From: Minwuia thermotolerans
Lineage (GTDB): Bacteria; Pseudomonadota; Alphaproteobacteria; Minwuiales; Minwuiaceae
Assembly (NCBI RefSeq): GCF_002924445.1
Contig: NZ_PIGG01000073.1
Location: forward strand, 1-50,317
Length of the DNA: 50,317 nt
Reading direction: 5' to 3'
The notes beneath the pieces were generated by a model. The model was not told the DNA's origin. It made no database searches and saw only the letters and a list, made by a program, of their open reading frames with translations. How positions within the stretch are numbered: position 1 is the first letter of the stretch; each line of letters starts with the position of its first letter. Made by a program: the position numbers and the translations under genes. This document shows positions 27,537 through 35,362 of the stretch, piece after piece.

Positions 27537-30281
27537 ATGGCGGACATCGAACGCGACGGCGCGCTGAAGGACGCGGTGAGCCGCCTGGAGGGCGGCGGCG
27601 CCGACGCGCGCCTGTGGATCGACAGGGTGCGGGGCGAATCCGTCGGCGTCGCCAGCGAGGCCGACAGCCTGATCGAGAATACCCGCCGCGCCCGGTTGGC
27701 TGCGCGCCGCATCGGCGGCGCCATGCACAGGCGCAACTGCGTCGGCGTCTTCGGGCCCAGCCAGGCCGGCAAGTCTTATCTCGTGTCGGCCCTGGCGCGC
27801 CGTCAAGACGGTCCGTTGAAGATCGATTTCGGCGGTGAAATCAAGGACTTCCTGAAGGATATCAATCCGGCAGGCGATCGGGAATCCACCGGGCTGGTAT
27901 CGCGGTTCACCAGGCACAAGGGCGACGTGGACCCGGACTATCCGGTCGAACTGCGCCTGCTGAGCGAGACCGATCTGGTGAAGATCATCGCCAACAGCTT
28001 CCTGTCCGACTTCGATCCCAACAACATGTCGATCGAACTGCCCGATGAGGAAGAGATCCGCGCCGCCATCCGCAGCGCCGAGCAGGAGGCGCGGAGCGGT
28101 GAGCCGGCTGCGCATCTCGATGAGATCGAGCTGTTCGACCTGGGCGAGTATTTCCGCCGCCATTTCAAGAGCAGGGTGGGTGCGCTCGACCGCGCCGACT
28201 ACTGGAACGCGCTGATCCGGGTCGGCGGGCGGCTGCCCGTCGCCGGGCGCGCGAAGCTGTTCGCAATGCTTTGGGGCGGGCTGGAAGCCTTCACCGATCT
28301 CTTCGTATCGCTTGCTACGGCGCTGGAACGCATAGGCAATCCGCCCGAGGCGCGGGCGGCGCTTTCCGGCCTCGTGCCGCGCGAGACGGGCAATCCACCG
28401 CGTCCCAACACGATCATCGACGTCGCCGTGCTCAGCCGGCTCAATTCGCCGGAAGACGCCCGGGACACGGTGCCGCTGAAGCCGGTCCACAAGGATGGCG
28501 AAGGCAAGCCTGTCGAACTGCCGCGGGCGACGTTGACCGCGCTGATCGCCGAGGTGAAGCTGGTGATGGTGGACGCGCCCTGGCCCTTCTTCGAGCACAC
28601 GGACCTGCTCGACTTTCCCGGCGCGCGATCCCGCCTCAAGCTGACGCAGCTGCCGCCCGCGGCGGCGGACCGCGACCTGCAGCTGCGCGAACTGTTCCTG
28701 CGGGGCAAGATCGCCTACCTGTTCCAGCGCTTCACCGACGAGCTGGAGCTGACAGCCATGCTGCTCTGCATGCCCCCCAGCGTGCAGGAGGTGAAGGACC
28801 TCGCCGGCATGGTCCGGTCCTGGATCGAGACCACGCACGGTGCGACGCCGGCGCAGCGCAAGCGGGTCCGCAACGCGCTGTTCCTGGTGCTCACGAAGTT
28901 CGATCTCGAGTTCCTCGAGAAGGGAGGAGAGACAGCCGATTCCCGCCGCGGCAAGTGGGACCGGCGGCTGCACTCGTCATTCCTCGAGCTATACGGCAAG
29001 GACGCCTGGCCCGAGGACTGGAACGGCGCAGCCTTCGACAACACGGTGTTCCTGCGCAATCCCGGCATGAAGCAGGTCCATCTGATGGACTATTCGGACG
29101 TCGAGAACCTGGTGGAGCGGGGCCCCGCCGCCCAGTCGGCGAACGTCATTCAGCAGTACAAGGACGCCTTCATGGGTTCGGCGCTGGTGGAAAAGCACTT
29201 TTCCGACCGGGAGGCGGTCTGGAACGCAGCCATGCAGCCCAATGACGGGGGTGTAGCCTACCTGGTCGACCGCCTGTCGGGCGTGCTCGACCCCGACCTG
29301 AAACGGCGGCAGGGCGCCGAAAGGCTGCTTGATGCGGTCGGCCGGCTGGAGAACGCGTTGCGCCGTTTCTACCACGATGGCGGCGAGGCGGCCCGGCGCG
29401 AACGCGACCAGCGCCTGCAGGAAGTCCGCAAGAACCTGCTGAACGCCGTGCGAGGGCAGGATTTCCGTCCCTTCGCGCATTTCATGGAGGCGCTAACCCT
29501 GCCTGCGCCGGATGCGCGCGGCATCTTCTTCAACGTCGCCGCATTGCGGGATGAGGATCTGGCCGCCGAGGGCGACGGCGTGGCGCCGACAGCCAATGGC
29601 TCCGACGATCCCTGGGCCGATGACGACCCGTGGGCCGGAGATACGGGACCCGCCAGCGACAAGGCCGCGCCGGCCGGCGGCGCGCGGCGGCGGGAACGGC
29701 CGGAGGTCTTTGCCGACCGCATCGTTAACGCCTGGACGGCACGGTTGCGCCGCCTGCAGCAGGACGAGCAAGCCCTGCGTACGCTGGGCCTGTCGGGCGA
29801 CGTCGTCCGCGAGGTGATCGACGAGATCGTCGTGGGCGCGGACCGCCACAAGTTGCTGGACCGTATCGCCGAAGCCGTGCGCGAGGAGACGCTTGCCGCC
29901 GGTGCACGATGGGAGGACGCGGCCGACCGCGCCGTGCGGATCGCGGTCTACGAGATCAACGACTACATCGCCTATCTGGGCTATGGTGCGCTCCCAGAAG
30001 GCGAGCGGCCCGGATTTCCCGAAGCGCCGCGCGAGGCCGAGCGCGCGATCTTCTCCGCCGACGCCCTGAAGGTGAAAGGCATGGAGATCGGTCCGGCGCG
30101 CGAGCCTCTGGAACGCAACTATTTCGTCGACTGGGGCGTGGCCTTCCGCAGCCTGGGCATGGACAATGTCAGTCACGGATCGGGGCGCGAGATCTCCGAC
30201 GAGCACAACCGCGAGCTCGGCGAGATCATCGAACGGATCGACGTGCGCGACGCGCTGCAGCCCGCGGAGGCGGCAGACTAG
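27537..30281 (+). CDS. srfC: SrfC family protein, dynamin-like GTPase
   Basis: Cytoplasmic protein of 914 residues assigned to the SrfC 'putative virulence factor' family by position after SrfB and by length. A complete set of GTPase motifs is visible: P-loop GPSQAGKSY (residues about 73-81), a likely switch threonine in ESTGLVSRF (about 112-120), G3 LLDFPGARSR (about 356-365) and G4 LTKFDLE (about 451-457). A long helical C-terminal half, with a DDPWADDDPWAG acidic insert near 690-705, completes a dynamin-like layout (GTPase head plus helical stalk). I therefore expect nucleotide-driven assembly, perhaps on the membrane. The ATG at 27537 has a GAGG site; the frame is open far upstream but in a shadow of srfB. 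Confidence 0.85.
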   Translation: MADIERDGALKDAVSRLEGGGADARLWIDRVRGESVGVASEADSLIENTRRARLAARRIGGAMHRRNCVGVFGPSQAGKSYLVSALARRQDGPLKIDFGGEIKDFLKDINPAGDRESTGLVSRFTRHKGDVDPDYPVELRLLSETDLVKIIANSFLSDFDPNNMSIELPDEEEIRAAIRSAEQEARSGEPAAHLDEIELFDLGEYFRRHFKSRVGALDRADYWNALIRVGGRLPVAGRAKLFAMLWGGLEAFTDLFVSLATALERIGNPPEARAALSGLVPRETGNPPRPNTIIDVAVLSRLNSPEDARDTVPLKPVHKDGEGKPVELPRATLTALIAEVKLVMVDAPWPFFEHTDLLDFPGARSRLKLTQLPPAAADRDLQLRELFLRGKIAYLFQRFTDELELTAMLLCMPPSVQEVKDLAGMVRSWIETTHGATPAQRKRVRNALFLVLTKFDLEFLEKGGETADSRRGKWDRRLHSSFLELYGKDAWPEDWNGAAFDNTVFLRNPGMKQVHLMDYSDVENLVERGPAAQSANVIQQYKDAFMGSALVEKHFSDREAVWNAAMQPNDGGVAYLVDRLSGVLDPDLKRRQGAERLLDAVGRLENALRRFYHDGGEAARRERDQRLQEVRKNLLNAVRGQDFRPFAHFMEALTLPAPDARGIFFNVAALRDEDLAAEGDGVAPTANGSDDPWADDDPWAGDTGPASDKAAPAGGARRRERPEVFADRIVNAWTARLRRLQQDEQALRTLGLSGDVVREVIDEIVVGADRHKLLDRIAEAVREETLAAGARWEDAADRAVRIAVYEINDYIAYLGYGALPEGERPGFPEAPREAERAIFSADALKVKGMEIGPAREPLERNYFVDWGVAFRSLGMDNVSHGSGREISDEHNRELGEIIERIDVRDALQPAEAAD

Positions 30282-30292
30282 GGAGATCCTGA

Positions 30293-31426
30293 ATGCCGGT
30301 GGTCGTCGAACAGAATCCGGAAATGGCCGCGGGCCATGCCCGCCTGAAGCTGATGAACGCCGGCGACCTGGACCCTGCAACGGTCGAGGTGGCGGTTTCC
30401 GCCAGCATCGACGGCGTGGAGAAGCATCTCGACCCCTCGCGGCAGGGGACCGCAGCGTGGGCGGCGGGCGAGAACTGGTTCCGTCCCGCGGAGGTCGCGC
30501 GCCAGGGCGGCGCGTTGTCGCTCGAATTCGGTCCCTCCGCGACCTGGCATCTGAAGCCCTACCAACCCTATCAGATCAGTTTCCGCGACGCCGCAGGCCA
30601 TCGGGCCGATGACCGCATGAGCTGGATCGCGATGCGTCTGCCATCGAACCCGCCGCCGCCCGCGCCGGAGCGACCCGCGGCGCAGCCGGAGCCAGCACCG
30701 GAACCGGCAGCCGAGGCCGAGGCGGTGGACGAGGATCCGCTGGCGGCCTTCGCCGAACTGGAAGCCAATGCCGGCGATGCGATCATCGAACCCGCACGCC
30801 CGGACGAGGAGGATGGCCGTGCCGGACACCGCACCGGCCTCTATATCATTATCGGCGCGCTGCTCATCCTCCTGCTGATCGCAGCCGCTCTTCTCTGGTA
30901 TTTCCGGGAGGATGTCTTCGGCCCCGCTGGCGAGGTGACGCCGAGCGCCGAAGAGGCGCCGGCACCGGAAAGCGATGCGCCCGCCGCCGCGGAACAGGCG
31001 CCAACGCGCATCCCCCTGACCCTTGATGCCGCACGATCCTATCTGATCGAGGAGAAGCCCTCCGCAGCGGACGCCCAGGCGGAGGCTGAGCGCTTCGATG
31101 GCGCGGGCGAGGTTCAGGCGGCGTTCATCCTGCGCAAGTACGCCGCGCAGAATGGATCGTCCGAGGCGGCCCTGTTGATGGCGCGGCAATACGATCCGGC
31201 GACCCACGATCCGGACGCCGGCGTGATCGCCGAACCGGACGCCGCGATCGCCGCGGACTGGTACGAACGCGCGGCCGATGGCGGCAATGTGGACGCCATG
31301 GTCCGCCTCGGCGAGATGCTGAAATCCGGCGCGCTCGACCGGCCGGACGCGCCGGAGCAGAGCGTGTTCTGGCTGCGCAAGGCGGCCGAGGCCGGCAGCG
31401 AAAAGGCGAAGGAGTTGCTCCAATGA
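30293..31426 (+). CDS. Single-pass membrane protein with periplasmic Sel1-type repeats
   Basis: Protein of 377 residues. The N-terminal region (1-118) looks like a beta-rich cytoplasmic domain and I do not recognise it; it is not an FHA domain. An acidic/proline linker follows, then a transmembrane span at about 182-202 (YIIIGALLILLLIAAALLWY). The C-terminus has Sel1/TPR-like helices (AALLMARQYDP, AADWYERAADGGNVDAMVRLGEML, SVFWLRKAAEAGSEKAKELL), which normally bind proteins. With its N-terminus inside, the repeats are periplasmic. The ribosome site AGGGAG lies 7 nt upstream of the ATG, and the stop overlaps the next gene by 4 nt. A bridge between cytoplasmic SrfB/SrfC and the periplasmic VWA protein is a plausible role. 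Confidence 0.78.
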   Translation: MPVVVEQNPEMAAGHARLKLMNAGDLDPATVEVAVSASIDGVEKHLDPSRQGTAAWAAGENWFRPAEVARQGGALSLEFGPSATWHLKPYQPYQISFRDAAGHRADDRMSWIAMRLPSNPPPPAPERPAAQPEPAPEPAAEAEAVDEDPLAAFAELEANAGDAIIEPARPDEEDGRAGHRTGLYIIIGALLILLLIAAALLWYFREDVFGPAGEVTPSAEEAPAPESDAPAAAEQAPTRIPLTLDAARSYLIEEKPSAADAQAEAERFDGAGEVQAAFILRKYAAQNGSSEAALLMARQYDPATHDPDAGVIAEPDAAIAADWYERAADGGNVDAMVRLGEMLKSGALDRPDAPEQSVFWLRKAAEAGSEKAKELLQ

Positions 31427-33414
31427 TCGTCCGAACGCTCGCACTGATCGTGCTGGCCACGCTGGGACTCGGCATTGCCGGCGGCGCATGGGCGCAGGAC
31501 CGCACGCCGCTGCTCATTCCCGGCAAGACCACGCTCTACCAGAAGATTCTCACCCGACCCGGGGCCGCCACGGCCGAAGGCCCCGGCGCGCCCGGCACGC
31601 AGCCGCTGCCGCCCTTCACGCCGCTCTATGTCTATCAGCGCCATCCGGTGGACGGCGGCGGACCCGCCTATCTGGAAGTCGGATCCGATGCCAAAGGCGA
31701 GGTGCTGGGCTTCCTGCCGGAGACCGCGACGGTGCCGTGGGACCACGCCCTGGTGCTGGCCTTCACCGAGCGCGCCAATCGCGAAAGGGTGCTGTTCTTC
31801 GACGAGGAGCAGGCCCTGGACGCCTGGCTGGCGTCGGACGATCTGACCGAGCGCGCGGCCGAGGCGCGGCAGGCCGCCGACCGGCGTGCGCTGCCGTCCG
31901 ACAGTCCGGTGATCTCGATCGAGCCGGAGGCCTATGTCGATTTTGCGAGCCAGTTCTATATGCTGCCGATCCTGGAGGCGAAGCCGAAGCGGCTGCCCAG
32001 CCGCCGCCGCGCCATGGCCGTACGCATCGCCAGCGTCACCCGCGCGGAGAACGAGGAGAAACTGGGCCTGCTCAACAGCCGCGAGAACCTCGCCGCACTG
32101 GGCGAGTTCCGCGCCGGCGTCGTCTTCGTCATCGACGCCTCCAGCTCCATGCAGCCCTATATCAGCCGCACGCGCGAGGTCATGCGCGGCGTGCTCGACC
32201 GCGTCGAGGCGGCAGGCCTGAAGGACAAGGTGCGCTTCGGCGTCGTCGGCTATCGCGACGATCCGGCCGCCGTCGAAGGCGTCGAATATCTCACCCGCAC
32301 CTTCGCCGATCCGAACGAGATCGACAGCACCACCGGGTTCCAGGAAGCGGTCGAGCCGCTCAGCGCCTCGAAAGTTTCGACGCGCTCCTTCTCGGAGGAT
32401 GCCTTCGCCGCGCTCGATCACGCCATGGGCCGCATCGACTGGCAGGGCTTCGACGCCCGCTATCTGGTGCTGATCACCGACGCCAGCGCCCGCGACGCAT
32501 CCTCGCCCTATGCCACGCTGAAGCTCACCGCCGGCGACATGCGCCGCGACATCATGGGGCGCAGTTCCGCGCTGCCGACCGCGCTCTACGTGCTGCACCT
32601 GAAGACGCCCGTGGGCCGGGACGACCACGCCAGGGCGGAGGCCCAGTACACCGAGCTGGCGCGGCGGGATTCGGGCAACTCGCTCTACTATCCCGTGCCA
32701 TCGGGCGATCCGGCGGCCTTCGAAAGCAAGGTGGGCGCCCTGACGGACGCCCTGGTCGAGCAGGTCGAACGGACACGGCAGGCCGCGCAGGAGGGCGCCC
32801 TGCCCGATGCACCCGAGCCCCCGGCGGAGACGGGCGCGGAATCCGATATCCGCCAGTCCGCCGCCGATGTCGGCCGGGCCATGGCGCTGGCCTATCTGGG
32901 CCGTGTCTCCGGGGCCCAGGCGCCGCCGATGTTCCAAGCCTGGTCGATCGACCGCGACCTCGACAACCCGGCCGTCGAGGCGTTCTCGGTACGGCTGTTG
33001 CTGTCGAAGAACCAGTTGAGCGACCTCCAGCGCACCATGACGGCTACGGTCGATGCCCTCGACGCCGGGCAGATCGACCCGAGCGATTTCTTCAACCAGC
33101 TGCGCAGCGCCGCCACCGCCATGGGCCGCGACCCGAACCGGGTGGGGCAGGGCGAGACCCGCAACCTCGCCGCCAGCGGCCTGATGGGCGAGTATCTTGA
33201 AGGGTTACCCTATCAGAGCCGGATCATGTCGCTGACCGAGGACGACTGGCAGCGCATGAGCGTCGGCGAGCAGCAGGGCATCATCGACGACGTGAACTCC
33301 AAGGTCCGTCTCTACCAGCGTTTCCATGACGATTCCGACCGCTGGATCGCGCTCAATGACGGTGACGATCCCGGCGACTGGGTCTATCCCGTGCCGCTGG
33401 ACGCGCTTCCCTGA
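31423..33414 (+). CDS. Secreted VWA-domain protein resembling the periplasmic half of PpkA
   Basis: Exported protein of 663 residues with a Sec signal peptide (residues 1-24, GGAWAQD). After the signal comes a motif GKTTLYQKILTRPGA and an SH3-like segment ending PYLEVG...GFLPE-type residues (about 30-110). A VWA domain begins near residue 232 with an intact MIDAS DASSSM (D238), and a helical C-terminal region ends WVYPVPLDALP. From memory, the TLYQ-LTRPG segment plus VWA domain is the periplasmic part of the type VI secretion kinase PpkA/TagE; here kinase and membrane span are absent. It is coupled by an ATGA overlap to the Sel1 gene and is 2 nt before the ABC ATPase. The VWA domain should bind a periplasmic partner through metal. 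Confidence 0.82.
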   Translation: MIVRTLALIVLATLGLGIAGGAWAQDRTPLLIPGKTTLYQKILTRPGAATAEGPGAPGTQPLPPFTPLYVYQRHPVDGGGPAYLEVGSDAKGEVLGFLPETATVPWDHALVLAFTERANRERVLFFDEEQALDAWLASDDLTERAAEARQAADRRALPSDSPVISIEPEAYVDFASQFYMLPILEAKPKRLPSRRRAMAVRIASVTRAENEEKLGLLNSRENLAALGEFRAGVVFVIDASSSMQPYISRTREVMRGVLDRVEAAGLKDKVRFGVVGYRDDPAAVEGVEYLTRTFADPNEIDSTTGFQEAVEPLSASKVSTRSFSEDAFAALDHAMGRIDWQGFDARYLVLITDASARDASSPYATLKLTAGDMRRDIMGRSSALPTALYVLHLKTPVGRDDHARAEAQYTELARRDSGNSLYYPVPSGDPAAFESKVGALTDALVEQVERTRQAAQEGALPDAPEPPAETGAESDIRQSAADVGRAMALAYLGRVSGAQAPPMFQAWSIDRDLDNPAVEAFSVRLLLSKNQLSDLQRTMTATVDALDAGQIDPSDFFNQLRSAATAMGRDPNRVGQGETRNLAASGLMGEYLEGLPYQSRIMSLTEDDWQRMSVGEQQGIIDDVNSKVRLYQRFHDDSDRWIALNDGDDPGDWVYPVPLDALP

Positions 33415-33416
33415 CC

Positions 33417-34133
33417 ATGACCGAGGCCCTGCTGGATCTGGAAGGCGTCGAACGGCGGCGCGGCGACGGCTTTCGCCTGGTCATCGACCGGTTCCGCCTG
33501 GCACCAGGCGGCCGCGTCGCCATCGTCGGGCCCAGCGGCTCCGGCAAGAGCACCTTTCTCGACCTGATCGCCATGACACTGCGGCCCGACAGTGCGGAGC
33601 GGATGACGATCTGTCCCGGGGATGCCGCGGAGGCAGTGGACGTGGCCCGGCTCTGGCGGGAGAAGCGGCGGAGCCAGGTGCGCGACATCCGCGCCCGGCA
33701 CTTCGGCTATGTCCTGCAGACCGGCGGGCTGGCGCCGTTCCTCAGTCTCAGGGAGAACGCCATGCTCTCCCGCCGGTTACTGGGCCGCGACGACCCCGGT
33801 CCGGTGCCGGAGCTGTTCCGCCGGCTCGGCATCGAGAATCTGGGTCGGCGCAAGCCCCGGCGCGTTTCCATCGGCGAACGCCAGCGGGCGGCCGTGATCC
33901 GCGCCCTGGCGCACGAGCCGGCGATCGTGCTGGCCGACGAGCCGACGGCTTCGCTGGACCAGACCAACGCCCTCGACGTCATGACCCTGCTTACCCGAAC
34001 GGTGGGAAGCCAGGGCGCGGCCCTGATCCTGGTCACCCACGACCGGGCGCTGGCCGAGGGGTTCGGCCTGCCATTGGCCGAATGCCGCCACGATCCGGCG
34101 ACGCGCACGTCCACCATCGGGTTCGAAAGCTGA
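33417..34133 (+). CDS. LolD/MacB-type ABC ATPase (TagT-like)
   Basis: Cytoplasmic ATPase of 238 residues for the permease encoded next. Walker A GPSGSGKST is near residue 38, the Q-loop YVLQTGGLAPFLS near 100, Walker B IVLADEPTASLD near 170 and the switch histidine in LVTHDRAL. The ABC signature reads VSIGERQ instead of LSGGERQ, so the first glycine is replaced by isoleucine. That could lower ATP turnover and suits a regulated, mechanical role. In the LolD/MacB group the ATPase drives periplasmic motion rather than transport through a channel. Gene order (VWA, ATPase, permease, SUMF1, lipoprotein) matches the PpkA-TagT-TagS-TagR-TagQ set. The stop overlaps the permease ATG by 1 nt. Confidence 0.85.
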   Translation: MTEALLDLEGVERRRGDGFRLVIDRFRLAPGGRVAIVGPSGSGKSTFLDLIAMTLRPDSAERMTICPGDAAEAVDVARLWREKRRSQVRDIRARHFGYVLQTGGLAPFLSLRENAMLSRRLLGRDDPGPVPELFRRLGIENLGRRKPRRVSIGERQRAAVIRALAHEPAIVLADEPTASLDQTNALDVMTLLTRTVGSQGAALILVTHDRALAEGFGLPLAECRHDPATRTSTIGFES

Positions 34134-35362
34134 TGCGGCTGCGCGGTGTCCAGCTCCTGCGCCTGTCGGCGGCGGACCTCGCCGACGAATGGCCGATCGC
34201 CGTCGCGGTCGTACTCGCCATCGCCGCCGTGCTGGCGCCGCTGCTGGTCCTGAATGGCCTGCAGACCGGCGTAATCGGAGAGATCTTCGACCGCCTGCGC
34301 GCCGACCCGGCGATGCGGCGCATCACACTGGACGCCACCGGCGCCCGTCGTTTCGACGCCGACTGGTTCGAGGCCATGCGCGCGCGGCCCGACGTCGCCT
34401 TCGTGCTGCCGTCGACACGTTTCGCCGCCGCCCAGGTGGATATCACCCCGGCTTCAGGAGAGGGTGGCCCGCTCCGCGTTTCTCTCGTGCCCACCGGCCC
34501 GGCCGACCCCGTCTTCGACGCCGCAACGCCGCCGCTCGGCTCGATCGCTGAATTGCGTCTATCGGCTGCCGCCGCAGCGCGCGCAAGTCTCGGGGAGGGC
34601 GACCGCGTCTTCGTCGATGTGGAGCGCCGACGCGCCGACGGACGGATCGAGGCGGCGGGGATCGAGGCGGCGGTCACGGCCATAGCCCCGCCGGAGCGGC
34701 ATGGCGGCGTGGTCGCCTTCGTGCGGCCCGAACTGCTGCACGCCATCGAGGCGTTCCGCGACGGCTTCGCGGCGCCCGAACTCGGTTTCGCCGAGGGTCC
34801 GGAACGGGAAGCGCGCGCGGTCTTTCCGAATTTCCGTCTCTACGCCACCCGCATCGAGGATGTCGCCGGCCTGGCGCGGCACCTGCGCGAGGACCAGGGA
34901 CTCAGCGTCAGCGCCCAGGAGGGCGCGATCGTCTCCGCCATCGAACTGGACCGCAATATCGGCGCGGTGCTCGACGCCATAGTCATACTCGGCGCCGCGG
35001 GCCTGGCCGGCAGTCTCGCCGCCATCCAGTGGGCGGTGGCGGCGCGCAAGCGCCGCACGGTCGCCATGCTGAACCTGATCGGTTACGGCCGGAACTGGCT
35101 GATCGGCTTCCCCACCGTCCAGGCCGTTCTGCTGGCCGCCGCCGGCGGCGGCGCGGCGCTGGCCCTGGCCCATGCCGCCGCAGCCTGGATCAACGGCTAT
35201 TTCGCGGCGAGTTTCGGCGCCGAGGGCGCGGCGTGCGTGATAACCGCCGCGGCGATCGTCCAGGGTCTTCTGGTGGTGCTCCTATTCTCGCTGTTGCCCG
35301 CCGTCCTCATCGGACTCAACTTCACCCGTCTGGAGCCAAGCGATGAAATCCGCGAGATGTAG
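34133..35362 (+). CDS. FtsX/MacB-type ABC permease (TagS-like)
   Basis: Inner-membrane protein of 409 residues with the four-span FtsX/MacB layout. One N-terminal span (about 20-42, WPIAVAVVLAIAAVLAPLLV) is followed by a large periplasmic domain (about 45-280) and three C-terminal spans (about 280-305, 320-345, 365-395). The cytoplasmic loop after the second span (WAVAARKRRTVAMLNLIGYGR) is the FtsX-family coupling region that touches the ATPase. It overlaps the ATPase gene by 1 nt and the SUMF1 gene by 20 nt, indicating tight co-translation. As in TagS or MacB, the periplasmic domain probably transmits ATP-driven conformational changes to periplasmic partners. Confidence 0.83.
   Translation: MRLRGVQLLRLSAADLADEWPIAVAVVLAIAAVLAPLLVLNGLQTGVIGEIFDRLRADPAMRRITLDATGARRFDADWFEAMRARPDVAFVLPSTRFAAAQVDITPASGEGGPLRVSLVPTGPADPVFDAATPPLGSIAELRLSAAAAARASLGEGDRVFVDVERRRADGRIEAAGIEAAVTAIAPPERHGGVVAFVRPELLHAIEAFRDGFAAPELGFAEGPEREARAVFPNFRLYATRIEDVAGLARHLREDQGLSVSAQEGAIVSAIELDRNIGAVLDAIVILGAAGLAGSLAAIQWAVAARKRRTVAMLNLIGYGRNWLIGFPTVQAVLLAAAGGGAALALAHAAAAWINGYFAASFGAEGAACVITAAAIVQGLLVVLLFSLLPAVLIGLNFTRLEPSDEIREM

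Noticed and set aside
30293..30640. FHA domain at the N-terminus of the Sel1-repeat protein, expected if it were a type VI Fha partner
   Set aside because: The region looks beta-rich but lacks the Gly-Arg, Ser-x-x-His and Asn-Gly motifs of FHA domains.
33417..35362. LolCDE lipoprotein-release transporter
   Set aside because: There is a single permease gene, an altered ABC signature, and the neighbours are VWA, SUMF1-fold and lipoprotein genes rather than the usual lolCDE context.
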